From Diplolepis rosae (Eukaryota > Arthropoda > Insecta > Hymenoptera > Diplolepididae): a stretch of DNA of 64,000 nucleotides. This document shows, piece by piece, positions 19,330-30,025 of the stretch. How positions within the stretch are numbered: the stretch's first letter is position 1; the number at the start of each line of letters is the position of its first letter. The notes under the pieces are model-generated. The model worked only from the letters and a program-made list of their open reading frames with translations, was not told the origin of the DNA and searched no databases. The translations under genes were made by a program, and so were the position numbers. Where the stretch lies: positions 134,501 through 198,500 of the forward strand of contig JAPYXD010000586.1 in assembly GCA_030998225.1 (NCBI GenBank). The letters are read 5' to 3'.

Positions 19330-20398
19330 GTTACGTACGAATAATTAACTTTGAAATATTAAATTAAAATATCAAATTTAAATACTTGTTCGGATGAGGC
19401 TCCAAACTGCCAAATTTCAGTTTAAAAAATAAAAATTAAATGAATCAAAATTTGTTTATTTATTGGGATCCTGATTGCCCTCTCCTCTGACTGAGAAGGC
19501 TATACCCACACATAAGCAAATTACCAGAATAATGTTTAAGCTTGAAATTCCCAATTTTAATAATTTATTATAAAAGGTTTTATAATTAGAAAATTTTTGG
19601 GACAATGTCCTACTTACACTTATCCTTTTACTTACGACTACCACTCCTGGAACGAGAGAAAGGAAGAGAGCTTCCTCCTGATTTCCAGGAATGAGCGGAT
19701 GATGATTCTTCTTGTTATTGTTGCCCAAAAGGGGCAAGTCTAGTCCTTCTAGTTTGCATTCCGCGCACAAATACGCGCACACGCAAACCGACACCACTAT
19801 AGCCACTTTCTGTCAGGTTTAATAAGAGAACATAACGGTTGGCTTTTAACCAGAAAAGGGTTGAGTGCTTTTAAGCTCGCCCTTTTCGCCGCTAGAATTT
19901 TCCTATTGAATCTAATTAAAATATTTTATGAAAAATTATTACTACTGTTTTGAGATTCAGTAGTATTAATTTTTCTGCGATTTTCACGCACCTTTATGCC
20001 GTTTTATTTTGGTAAAGGAAAAACTGCAAAACTGGGATTGCTGAAGATTTTCGTCGATGCACGTCCGATGCGATTGCCACGAGTCTATCACTAGATAATC
20101 GCTTACGAGTTACCCTCAACTAGTGAAATAGGTATATCGATCGTTCACGATCGACGAATTGGACCTTTTAAGTGGCCCGCCGAAGATGAATGTAATTTTG
20201 ATTTACTCAAAATAAAAGAATTGCTTCCGTCTAGATGAAGACTTTTGTATTTTATGTCCGCCCGACACGATTCCAAAAATAAATAATTTCGTTAGATAAA
20301 GTTTTACGCTTCTAATCAACTAACGAGGATCTAGGAACTGTCGATGTAGACCGCAGACGGGCAAGAGTAGAGAAAAATATATTCTCTACTATTTTGGG
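19330..20398 (-). repeat. Dispersed repeat, inverted relative to 31.4-32.3 kb
   Basis: Read on the minus strand, this ~1-kb block matches 31,398-32,325 (and its tandem copy at +6,825). Shared words include GTTACGTACGAATAATTA, GAGGCTCCAAACTGCCAAAT, CGCCGCTAGAATTTTCCTAT, CTTCCGTCTAGATGAAGAC and CGTCCGCCCGACACGATTCC (the last on the listed strand, with small changes). Short frames here (19,456-19,806) are not conserved in a coding manner. Family unknown. Confidence 0.75.
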
Positions 20399-22190
20399 TG
20401 GCTGATGAATCTAATAGGTTTTTAATTCGGACGGACGAAAGATGGAATAAAGAAAAGAACGGCAGAAAGGTATAGTGGTACACGGTGTTCACCCGTACCG
20501 CATGAATGTAAATCTCTCTCTCTCTTTCATCTTTTTCTCTCGTATACGGCGATCAAGCATACTTCACTCTCGCAGTTAATCTACCTTACTTTTAATATCT
20601 ATAATGTATGCGCCTAGTGCCTTGACTACAATAGATTATGACTGGCACGATTACATATAGCGTATAGCGCATGTCCTAGGTTACAGCTAGGATGTTGTTT
20701 TGTTCAAGTTGAAATGGTTTGAATCGCGACAATTAGTTGCAGAGTATTTTAATTCTGCTTTCTCGTTTCTTCCATTCGTTCGTTCCTTCACACCTAATAT
20801 GCATTATAGCGATCGAGCGTCAACAAGGCTCTCGCACGTGTTTCGTTTGACGTTTATATTCATTTCTGTGTTTATATTTGCATTCATGTATAGATATATA
20901 TATACACACATCCATGCATACGTACACATAAATAAATATATATGTAGAACTAGTATTATCGGGTCGGAGATGTATCTTATTCTTTTATGGTTTGTCAGAC
21001 TAAGGATGCTCTAATTTGGACCTTGGTCCATTTTTTTGAAAATAGGTCCATTATTTTGGCAGGAATAACAAAATAAGTACTGATCTCTAAATATCGGGTC
21101 GCATTTACGTTTTTTCAACTTTTTAAAGCTGTTAATTGTAAGATTCCATCCAAGAAAGTTTTTAAATGATTCCGGCTAATTTATAGATGAGATAGACATG
21201 AGTTTTATGAATTTCATTCGTATTATAGCAGTATATTCAGGCAAATACAACATTTTTTATTGCCACCCTATATGCATAAATATATCTATCACGTATTATC
21301 AGGTCACCACATTAAGTAGATCATGCGTTATTAGGTTGTGATATATTTCAATCATTGAAAAAGAATGCAAATACTTGATACATTCATTTTATGTACTTTG
21401 CATAAGCGAGTAATGTGTATCAGTAACTTTCAGTTGAGTTTTTAGATAGAAAGAGTATCAGTAAAATCGGATACTTAGAGCTTCAAAATTTGTATAAATT
21501 ATAATGGGCAGATCCAAACTTATCAGGTCACAGAAGGTTATTCACGGAAATTGTTGACACAACATTCTAACATCAACAAAATAACGATATGAATTACCAA
21601 CATATGTTTTGACCAACAGATTAGATATAAAGTACTCAAGGGCATCGAAAAAGTCGGATATCCGGCGTTGAAAATCATGTATATGTAAATGTACATATAT
21701 ATATATCATTATCAGGTCTTAATAATACGTATGATTTCTCGTTCTTTCGTAAACGTTATGGATTTATATATAGGGAAAATTGTCTAATAAACTCCTTTAA
21801 GGTTTAGTTTTTCAACTATGCAATTTTCCATCATTCTGTTTAAATAAACAATGTATTTCTAGTATCGACCCGATAGAACACAAACCACCGCAAACCATGC
21901 GCCTATGAAAACATTTCAAACCCAGTGTTAAAATCCAGCATCTAACATAAACATAACATAACATAACACACATTCTACAGCAAAATACAAATACTTTAAA
22001 CGCAGAAATGATAAAAACGGTATAGTTGGGTTATATTTCAGTTCAGTGCTTTTAGTGGATTCTTATTCTTACTATTGCAACCACTATACTACGTCCACCA
22101 CTTGAGAGAAGTAATTCCAAATGATGAATTCGACAGCAAATAAAAAGAACGCTACAATAATTTTGAAGCTTCCAAAATAATCGACAGGGT
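20399..22190. other. AT-rich interval with degenerate ~190-bp units
   Basis: No gene recognised. A CT run lies at 20,512-20,526 and a TATA/CATACA-rich run at 20,895-20,945. The word TATCAGGTC or TATCGGGTC recurs at about 20,957, 21,092, 21,296, 21,517 and 21,710. The 21,517 and 21,710 copies follow a shared AATCGGATA-type sequence, which suggests very old tandem units of about 190 bp. Confidence 0.35.
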
Positions 22191-22193
22191 ATT

Positions 22194-24345
22194 TGTATAC
22201 ACGGAAAAAGAAGTTTATTAAATTATATAGAACTAGTTTTGTACTAGAAGATCCGACAGGTAGTTCAATAAAAGTTAAAATCGTCTTGGTTGTGCATTGC
22301 GTACATTCAACATCCTACGATTCTGCAGAAAAATACTAATATTCTATGAAGATCAGAAGTTGAGCGAGTTGCTAAAGAACTGTTGAATGTACATGAACTT
22401 TCCTGTAATATTCAACTGGAAATTCATGCACATCCAATGCAAATGTTGAATGAACTTGAACATTCTTAAGTTGCGTGAAAGACACATTTATACTTATATA
22501 CGTGCGTAAATATCATTGTCGGTGCGGAATTTGCAACGTATCGGGTACTGCTGGGTCCAGCTCTGAAAATTTATTTTCTGCCTTATCATTATTTTAACAA
22601 ATATTGTAAAAGTAGAAATAATTAAATCGGCATGGTCAGACAAAAGTATGGTCAATGACTTTTAACACATTCTTGATATCGTTATCTGTTACAGATAACA
22701 CATAGTGTTAGCGTACATTCACCTATATTTTTTCCGAAATTAAGATACTCGATAACAACTCGTAAGCTTGTAGAAAAGAGCGAGTAGGATCGGATAGCAA
22801 GACTGGCGAGCGGGCCCTGCGCTCTACAATACAAGGGCCATCTTGTCACCAAGTTAGGAATGGGAGGTGAGACCGCGTAACACCCCGGTTTCTAGTTTAC
22901 ATTTAGTACCTTAAATGTTTATTTATAATTGAATACGTCGATTCTTTATCTATAGAGGTTCATTTTTACAGAAATTGGGTTTCTTTTTGATATTTATAGG
23001 TTCTTTCTTCAGGAATCTTAGGTTGGTAAGTTATAAATGTAAGGGTCGTTTGTACCTGACAAATACGAAAGATACAAAGTTTCTCATATACACACTTGGA
23101 GATACACTCTATTATAAATATTCGGTGCATCGTTTTGTCACGGTTAAGATATATTTCTTAGTTTTTACGCTATCGATTCTCCAGATCAAGTGATACGTAA
23201 TCAGAGATAGGGCTTTTTGATTCTTTTTAATTGGTTCCCTAGAAACTCGTTGATCGTGAGCCTCTATACTGGCAGGATCGCCAATTTGTTACAGATAATA
23301 ATATCATTGTCGGTACGGAATTTGCAACATATTGGGTACTATTGGGTCCAGCTCTAAAAATTTATTTTCTACTTAATTATTATTGTAACAAAAATTCTAA
23401 ACATAGGAATAATTAAAACTGCATGGTCAGACAAAAGTGTAGTCAACGACTTTTAGCAGATTCTTGTTATTATAGTCGCAAATTGGATACAATTTGCACC
23501 TCTTCAAAACTGTTATTTAGACAGCCTAATTAGACAACGTGCTAGAAGGATGTTACAAAAATTTTTAGGCTCTTATATTCTAGAGCTTCTTCACATGTGA
23601 CCCGGAGATTTACTCGCGTTTGGATGTACTTTGCACAACTTGCGATTTTGCAGAAAAATACCGATAATTCAAGAACAGAAACTTTAGTGATTTGGGAATG
23701 AAGTGTAGAATGTACATGAACTTTCCCTTCACATTTTACGTACTGTTGCATTTAAATTTCATGTATATTCAGTGTACTTGTTGAATGTACTTGGGTCTAG
23801 GTTTGAAAAGTTGTTTCTAACTCATTAATTTGTCTAACAAATATTTTAAACATAGAGGTGATTGACATGTTTTGCTCAGATCATATAACAGTTTAGTGCT
23901 TACACGTGAAGAAGCTCTAGAATATAAGAGCCTACAAATTTTTGTAACATCCTTCTAGCACGCTGTCTAACTAGGCTGTCTAAATAATTGTTGGTAAGAA
24001 GTATGTAAAAGTACGTTTACAAGTATACATTTTCTTTCACGCAACTTAAGAACATTCAAGTGATTTTAAAAAGTACACTGAATGTAAATGAATTTTAAAT
24101 GCACAATTAAGTTTAACAATAGTAAAAATAAGAATCTGCTAAAAGAACTAAACTGTTGTGTGATCTGAGCAAACAATGTCAATCGTTTCTATGTTTAAAA
24201 TATTCGTTAGACACATTAATGAGTAAGAAACAACTTTTTGAACCTAGGCCCAATAGTACCTTTTACGTAGCGGATTCCGTACCGACAATGATATTATATA
24301 TAAGTGTAAATATTTTTTATCACACAACTTAAGAACGTTGAAGTA
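22194..24345. repeat. Nested inverted/direct repeat complex
   Basis: Direct copies lie at 22,509-22,680 and 23,307-23,478 (ATATCATTGTCGGT, GGGTCCAGCTCT, GCATGGTCAGACAAAAG), offset 798 bp. Inverted copies pair 23,512-23,600 with 23,902-23,990 and 23,790-23,895 with 24,145-24,255. The left edge starts CACGGAAAAAGAAG near 22,201, similar to the CACKG ends of other elements here. It is probably several copies of one palindromic mobile element inserted in or recombined with each other. Confidence 0.7.
22689..23292 (-). mobile_element. Possible LTR-retroelement fragment with tRNA-Arg-type primer site
   Basis: The interval interrupts the direct repeats above and has TGTTACA at each end (22,689 and 23,286). 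Near the right end the minus strand reads TTGGCGATCCTGCCAG (23,268-23,283), whose 15-base core matches what would pair with the 3' end of an insect tRNA-Arg of the ...CTGGCAGGATCGCCA type. This is known from tRNA sequence, not searched. Near 22,800 GAGCGGGCCCTGCGCTCTAC matches a promoter-like block at 33.1 kb. No coding domain remains. Confidence 0.4.
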
Positions 24346-24800
24346 TACCACCTTGATCAAAAAGTTTTAGGACTTTATTTTTAAAACCAAAAATACAAGT
24401 TTATTCATCATAATCGATATTGTCGCCTTCAAAGTACTCCCCATCGACTGCAACGCACTTATGCCAGCGCTTGATCCAATCCTCGAAACATTTTTTATAA
24501 TCAGTTTGCTGTATAGCCATCAGAGCCATCTTCAATTTTTCCATGACATCATCTCGGATGCTGTAACGCGTTGCGCAGAGTGGCTTCTTGAATCGACCGA
24601 ATAGGAAAAATTCGCAGGGAGCCAAATCAGGTGAATTCGGTGGTTGTTGGATGGTATTCGTTTTGTTTTTAGCCAAATGCTTACGGATAACGATGTCATT
24701 GTGCGACGGTGTGTTATCGTGGTGCAAAATCCACGAGTTGTTGACCGTCAATCCGAAGGCTTTTCTAACCCCAGGACACTTACAAATACACTTTCGATTA
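24344..24800 (-). pseudogene. mariner-family transposase C-terminal remnant
   Basis: The frame 24,401-24,751 contains ILHHDNTPSHN and PPNSPDLAPCEFFLFGRFK, the second and third catalytic Asp regions of mariner transposases, followed by the usual C-terminal FxDWxKRWHKC segment. In-frame sequence upstream extends to about 24,790 (KCPGVRKAFGL). The N-terminal DNA-binding and first Asp regions are absent. The 3' end reads CTTGATCAAAAAGTTTTAGG (complement side, 24,351), similar to mariner ends. Confidence 0.88.
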
Positions 24801-24961
24801 TTATAGAAGCCTCAACAATACTCTATTTGGTTTCTATGAGCCCTTGGGATTATCAACATTTTGCTGCGGAATCGCACTGTTTTCAACAATGAGAATTTAC
24901 TAAAATCCACGAAGGAAAAATTGCCCTGACCATTTTTTATCAATAAAACCATTAATATGTA

Positions 24962-25905
24962 CCAATTACTATTCCTTGCAAGACCCAATTGTAGAAAATA
25001 CGTCGCAAATTAGTCCCAATAATGATATTTACATACATAATTGACTATCAATTTTGTTTATTCTGACCAGTTGGCACATTCACAAAGATTCAGACAACAT
25101 ATTTCTGACCATTCGGGAATGTGATACCTTATTAAAAAATTTTTACTAATACTTTAAACTATTTTATTGCGCGTTGCCAAACGTTTATAAAAAGTTCACT
25201 CTCTTTGCGACATTAAAACTATTTTATTCTCTGTGCAATGCTACCGGAATGTTCCCTCGATTTTCTATAAAGAAAAATCTGTACGAAGCCACTCAACTGG
25301 TTGTCTTTTGGGATTCTATGTATTTCAATGCAGAACTTCAGGATGTGCGAAGTCAATCTAAAGGCTAGAAGAACCACGGACCATTTTTTAAAATGCTCTT
25401 TTAATATTTGGGAAGTTTCAGAACTTCTGTAAATATTTCTCTAACCCTGTCTTAACAATTGATCTGTGAATTAATACAGATCAATATTTCTTGCACGTCC
25501 CAATAGTAGCAAATGCGTTACAAATTTCGTCCCGATAATGATATTTACATATATATTTGAATATAAATTTTGTTCATTCTGACACGTTGGAAAATTCACG
25601 AAGATTCAGTCAACATATTTCTGACCATTCGGAAATGTGATACCTTATCAAAGAAATATTACTAATACTTTAAACTAATTTTTGCGCGTTGCCAAACGTT
25701 AATGAAAAGTTTACTCTTTTTGCAATATTAAAACTTTTTTATTTTCTATGCAATGCTACCGGAATGTTCCCTCGATTTTTTATGAAGAACCTTCTGCACG
25801 AAGCTACCCAACTTGGTAAGCCTTTGGGATTATGTCTTTCAATGCAGAACTTCAGGATGTGTAAATTAAATCTAAGGACTAGAAGAACCACGGACCACTA
25901 TTTAA
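24962..25905. repeat. Diverged tandem duplication, period ~515 bp
   Basis: Two units: about 24,962-25,478 and 25,479-25,905. Matching words include TCCCRATAATGATATTTACA, CATATTTCTGACCATTCGG, TTTGCGCGTTGCCAAACGTT and GCAATGCTACCGGAATGTTC. Translations starting MPNV at 25,174 and 25,689 are alike over about 40 residues, but this reflects DNA similarity and I recognise no protein. The second unit is cut by a Penelope-like fragment at 25,906. Confidence 0.85.
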
Positions 25906-26112
25906 AATCCTGGTATTTTCTCAATCAAATTTATGGTTGAATTCCAATTGATGTTCACAGACTACGGATTCACTGTTTTTTAAATTTTTTTGTTCATTAA
26001 TACGAACTCTTAATGCTCTCTTAGATTCACCAATATAAGTCGCAGTGCAATTTTTACAATTAAATTTGTACACAATATTAGTTTGTTCCCATTTGTTTGT
26101 GGAGTCTTGTCA
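25906..26112 (-). pseudogene. Penelope-like element fragment: GIY-YIG end
   Basis: The minus strand matches the 3' coding end of the Penelope-like copy at 27,646-28,700. It runs from the region encoding KWEQTNIVYKFNCKNC through YIGESKRALRVRINE to NHEF. Here the A/T run after the GIY-YIG motif keeps the reading frame, whereas the plus-strand copy has a frameshift. The copy resumes at 27,423 after a 1.3-kb insert. Confidence 0.85.
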
Positions 26113-27422
26113 CGTGGTAAATTACGTTAACTTTTTTTACCTCGACCGGCAACGACAGTATCGAGCCCAAGCCACCTTTTAATTAAAACTCAATACTGTC
26201 AGGGATAGTCTGAGAGCTGCTCACAAAATTCTTTTATTTTTTATTGTCTTTCTGGCCGTTTTCTTTTTTTATTTGTTTCATTGAAAAACACCAGCTTGAA
26301 AGGCGCTGCCAAGGAGATCGCTGTGTTACCATCGCACGCAGAGGGGTTCACAGGCAAGCCACAGAGGGCATCACCCAGCAGGCATGGCATCTAAAACGAC
26401 CACGTGCTGCAGCCCATGGTTTCCAACACCGTCGCACCATTATTATTATAATTAATATAGAGAGAGCATGACGGGTTGGAAGAATTAGAAATTGTATTAT
26501 ACATTTTAAACTAGCCTTGTCTATTTGTAGCTGCTGTGTTGTGCAGTGCAAACTCAACGTAGTTTAAACGCACCCCTCTACGTTTTAAGCCAATGGGGCA
26601 AGCTGACCGATAGACGCTTCAGCTCATTGGTTGCCTGGCGCCGTCGTCCTCACAAGACGATTCGCCCGCGCAAACCTGAGCTTCACGCGCGTGCGCTAGC
26701 CTTTCCAGCTGATGTAATAAAACTGCGCGACACCTTTGGCGCACAGCTTTATTCTGTCGTTGTTGCCCGAGCGCAAAATAACCTCCAAGGATTTAATAGT
26801 TTTATTTCCCATGGACGCCGACATGGAGTTTGATTTAGAGGAAGTAAGGCGCGAGATAGCGGCCAGATCTTCGGTAAGTCCCTGAGACTTTATTTCGGGC
26901 CATAATAAATTCTTATTTTCTTCGAACCGCGTGGCTCTCAGGCTCTCTCAGAGCTCTGCCTCTTTTCTTATATCACGAGCCATGTTGGCCACGATATTCT
27001 ATTAATTTCATTTGAGGTCTTTTGTATTTATATCGAGCCAGGGTTTTGCCCATTAATGAAAGAAATTGTAGTTCTCGTTAAAATTGTAGGCTGCTTAATT
27101 TATTTTCTTTTTTTGGCTTGCATGAGAGCTCCTATGTTTAGGTTAAGATCCCTTCCTTAACCTCCAAACCTTTACCTGATCCGGACTCCCGAATCCATAA
27201 TAACCCTAGCCGGAACCCCTGCTTGGCTTCGTTTTTCTTGTTGCATGCTAAGCTTTTATTTTCAGTGTCGTGGCTTTTATAAATATGGCGTCGAGAGACG
27301 CCAGGCGCTCATTATTTTAGCCGCCTAAGTAACGCAGGTGACAACGAGGATAATCCCGAATCCTCGGGTCCGCCTTGTTAAATGCATTTTATTTCTGACG
27401 TTTCAGCGGAGGTCACCCGCTG
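26113..27422 (+). other. 1.3-kb insert with promoter and first-exon character
   Basis: It interrupts the minus-strand Penelope-like copy between bases matching GGAGT and ACCTAATT. It is richer in GC than its surroundings. An ATG at 26,811 opens a 21-codon frame (MDADMEFDLEEVRREIAARS) that runs into a strong donor, TCGGTAAGTCC (GT at 26,874). Near 27,050-27,420 it is AT/GC mixed with no frame. It could be a promoter-bearing terminal repeat of a Penelope-like element, an unrelated element's 5' end, or a captured host promoter. CTTTCCAGCTGATGT occurs here (26,701) and again 3' of the other Penelope copy (28,791). Confidence 0.45.
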
Positions 27423-27600
27423 ACCTAATTTTATTATTGATTTCAAAGTTTTGTTAACGACTAGAATAGTTAAAATATTGTATTTTTTAAAAATATTAGA
27501 CAATTTAGTGAAGTTTGTTGCGTTGTATGGCAAACATACCTTTGGTTGATGCCTGTATAAGTCTGAACGGTTTTTTTTATTTGCAGAATTTGGAGAGCTG
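27423..27600 (-). pseudogene. Penelope-like element fragment (continuation)
   Basis: The minus strand matches plus-strand 28,266-28,442 of the neighbouring copy, including the complement of GTATGTTTGCCATACAACGT. With 25,906-26,112 it forms one copy split by the insert at 26,113-27,422. It ends at 27,600, immediately before the oppositely oriented copy begins. Confidence 0.85.
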
Positions 27601-27645
27601 CTAAAGAGTTTAGGCCGAAGATGTCAGCTTATTCATAATAACTGA

Positions 27646-28720
27646 AGAATTCAATTTGATGAAATTATAAATTGTACTAAATTTCTTTTCGAAAACACAT
27701 ACTTTACCTTTAATAATAATATTTATTTGCAAATTTTTGGCACCCCAATGGGTTCACCAATTTCACCTCTATTCGCAGACATTGTCATGGATTATTTGGA
27801 AAATGATTGCCTACGAATTTTAAAAGACAAACATAATTGCTCTCCTTTATTTTATTACAGATTTGTAGATGACACTATTCTGTGTGTACAAAAGAAATTT
27901 ATTGACTTGGTTTTAAACATTTTTAATTCACAAGATAAGAACTTACAATTCACTTTTGAGGTTCAACAAAATAATCAAATTAACTTTCTGGACTTGTCAT
28001 TAATTATAAAAGAAAATAAAATTATTTCTAATTGGTTTCAGAAACCTACCTCATCAAATAGAACAATTAATTACTTTTCCAATCATCCAATTTGTCAGAA
28101 AAAAAATATTGTTTATAACTTAGTTGACCAAGCGTTATCTTTATCTCTCAAAACGTTTCATAACGCCAATTTGAATATTGTTAAACAGATATTATCAAAC
28201 AACGATTATCCAAATAGCTTCATCGATAAAAATATAAAAATCCGTATGAATAAAATTAAATACAGCTCTCCAAATTCTCCAAATAAAAAAAACCGTTCAA
28301 ACTTATACAAACATCAACCAAAGGTATGTTTGCCATACAACGTAACAAACTTCACTAAATTGTCTAATATTTTTAAAAAATACAATATTTCAACTATTCC
28401 AGTCGTCAACAAAGCTTTGAAATCAATAATAAAATTAGGTAATAACTCCACAAACAAATGGGAACAAACTAATATTGTGTACAAATTTAATTGTAAAAAT
28501 TGCACTGCGACTTATATTGGTGAATCCAAGAGAGCATTAAGAGTTCGTATTAATGAACACAAAAATAAAAAAAAAACAGTGAATCCGTAGTCTGTGAACA
28601 TCAATTGGAATTAAACCATGAATTTGATTGGGAAAATACTAGGATTGTTGATTATGTGGGACTATCGGAAAAGATTAACATCAGATATGATCCATATAAA
28701 ATTCAATAAATTTAGTATAA
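27646..28720 (+). mobile_element. Penelope-like element, 5'-truncated, RT plus GIY-YIG
   Basis: The open sequence starts inside the RT at about 27,646. It shows FTFNNNIYLQIFGTPMGSP, ISPLFADIVMDYLE, the catalytic FYYRFVDDTILC and INFLDLSLI. After a basic linker comes the GIY-YIG-type nuclease: VYKFNCKNCTATYIGESKR and RVRINEHK, with the CxxC typical of Penelope-like elements. The frame ends at 28,590 (KKTVNP) because an A-run at about 28,561-28,576 is out of frame. The expected continuation, SVVCEHQLELNH, lies in another frame up to about 28,710. The RT N-terminal fingers are missing. Confidence 0.92.
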
Positions 28721-29235
28721 ATAAAAAAGAAGACATATTTAATTTGAATAGAATTTATTCTTCATTACTTTATAGATTAAATTCATGATAGCTTTCCAGC
28801 TGATGTCTGTTTACATTTCAAATTCTGTGTTTACAATATTTGATATTTTATAATTCAGTAATTAATTTATTAAAAGTCTCTTCATCTAAAAACTTTTGTT
28901 AGCCTTATATAAAATTGATGGCGAAACAAGGCGCAGCAATTTCTTATACGGCCCTGCATTTTCAAAGGATAAAATCTACCCAACATTTTCTTAGAAGTAT
29001 CGCAAGTGCTTCGGTAGCCGTGCGGTTTAATTTATAAGGTTAGACTGCGTCATATTGTTGAAGAATCCTCTCGGGAACCACTGATAATCCAAAATGTCGG
29101 GAACTCACGACTGGTACACTCCGCTACTTGATGAGAAACTTGGGGAGTATAAATTGTTTTAGCTGAACAATTGGTGGAGGAACGATGATACTCAATCGGG
29201 ATTGGAGAATTTATACTGAAGGCGGGTCGATGACA
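28721..29235 (-). other. Penelope 3' flank and start of an LTR-like region
   Basis: AT-rich sequence follows the Penelope-like copy (AATAAATTT near 28,704). From 29,050 a minus-strand frame (to 29,403, 117 residues) contains the repeated sequence ARHSA/RPAL encoded by the minisatellite beside it; it is unlikely to be a real protein. No other content recognised. Confidence 0.4.
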
Positions 29236-29400
29236 CTTGATGAAAACGAGTGCTGGACGAAGGTTGGAGAAGACACTGCCGAGTGCCGGGCGATGGTTGA
29301 AAAGACACTGGAGAAACTCGTTGGTAGCCGAGTGCCGGGCGAAGATTGAAGAAGACACTGCCGAGTGCCGGGCGATGGTTGAAAAGACACTGACTTTTGC
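29236..29400. repeat. Short minisatellite at the duplication breakpoint
   Basis: Imperfect units of about 30 bp with the core CCGAGTGCCGGGCGAWGRTTG followed by RAAGACACTG recur about four to five times. The same block reappears at 36,098-36,224 in the second tandem unit. The 6.8-kb duplication starts inside this array (29,273). Confidence 0.8.
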
Positions 29401-29895
29401 CAATTAGCAGCTAGTTTTATAGGCCCTCATCTGGGGCGAAATCCCGTCTATTATGAGTTGCGAACAATGCGTTCGCGTGTTTTCCAAGAATTGTTTTGTT
29501 AAATGCTGGTTATGAGTTCGGTGCGTGCTAAACTTGTCTTTTCCGGTGGTCAGAATCGCCATATTAGGAAAAGATCTAGAGCAGTACTCCTACTCTTTGG
29601 TTTCTCCGATTTTCCTTCTTTCCGTAGCGGCAAACCCCCCGCTTAATCTTCTACCTGTGCCTACCGGTCTGGGAGGTTTGTTGACATAACACGGTGAGAC
29701 GGAGTTCCTCTTCCAAAAATAGCTAATACCTTTTCTATGTTCATTCACTAATTCTCACCTCTCTTTTTCCCTTTACAACTTGTTTGCGTTACGCATCTAG
29801 TGCTTCCGCATATTTTACAATTGTGGATTCGTTGATTAATATAAAAAGTATTATAATTATTTATGTAATAGAGATGGTCACAGGACGTGACAGAT
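29400..29895 (-). mobile_element. Possible LTR fragment
   Basis: On the minus strand, the right edge reads TGTCACGTCCTGTGACC (29,894 leftward), resembling TGTCACGTCCCGCGAC at 33,832. Further along is a TATA-like CCTATAAAACTAGC (near 29,410-29,425). A TG start plus an internal TATA box suggests an LTR. No duplicated target or partner LTR was established. A copy lies at +6,825. Confidence 0.35.
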
Positions 29896-30025
29896 GTTTG
29901 TTTGCGATATCTAAGATATTAATCCAGAGAACTCAATATTTTAAACCGGAATATCTCAGATTTTAAACTGAAAACGGCTATATAAATAACATGTTATTGA
30001 GGTTAAAAAATTCATTCTAAAGATT

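Noticed and set aside
25174..25368. MPNV-starting frame duplicated at 25,689, at first taken for a conserved small protein
   Set aside because: The similarity extends equally outside the frames and into stop-bearing DNA; it reflects the 515-bp tandem duplication.
29050..29403. 117-residue minus frame with repeated RHSA/RPAL units
   Set aside because: It is a translated minisatellite; repeats are not codon-phased consistently.
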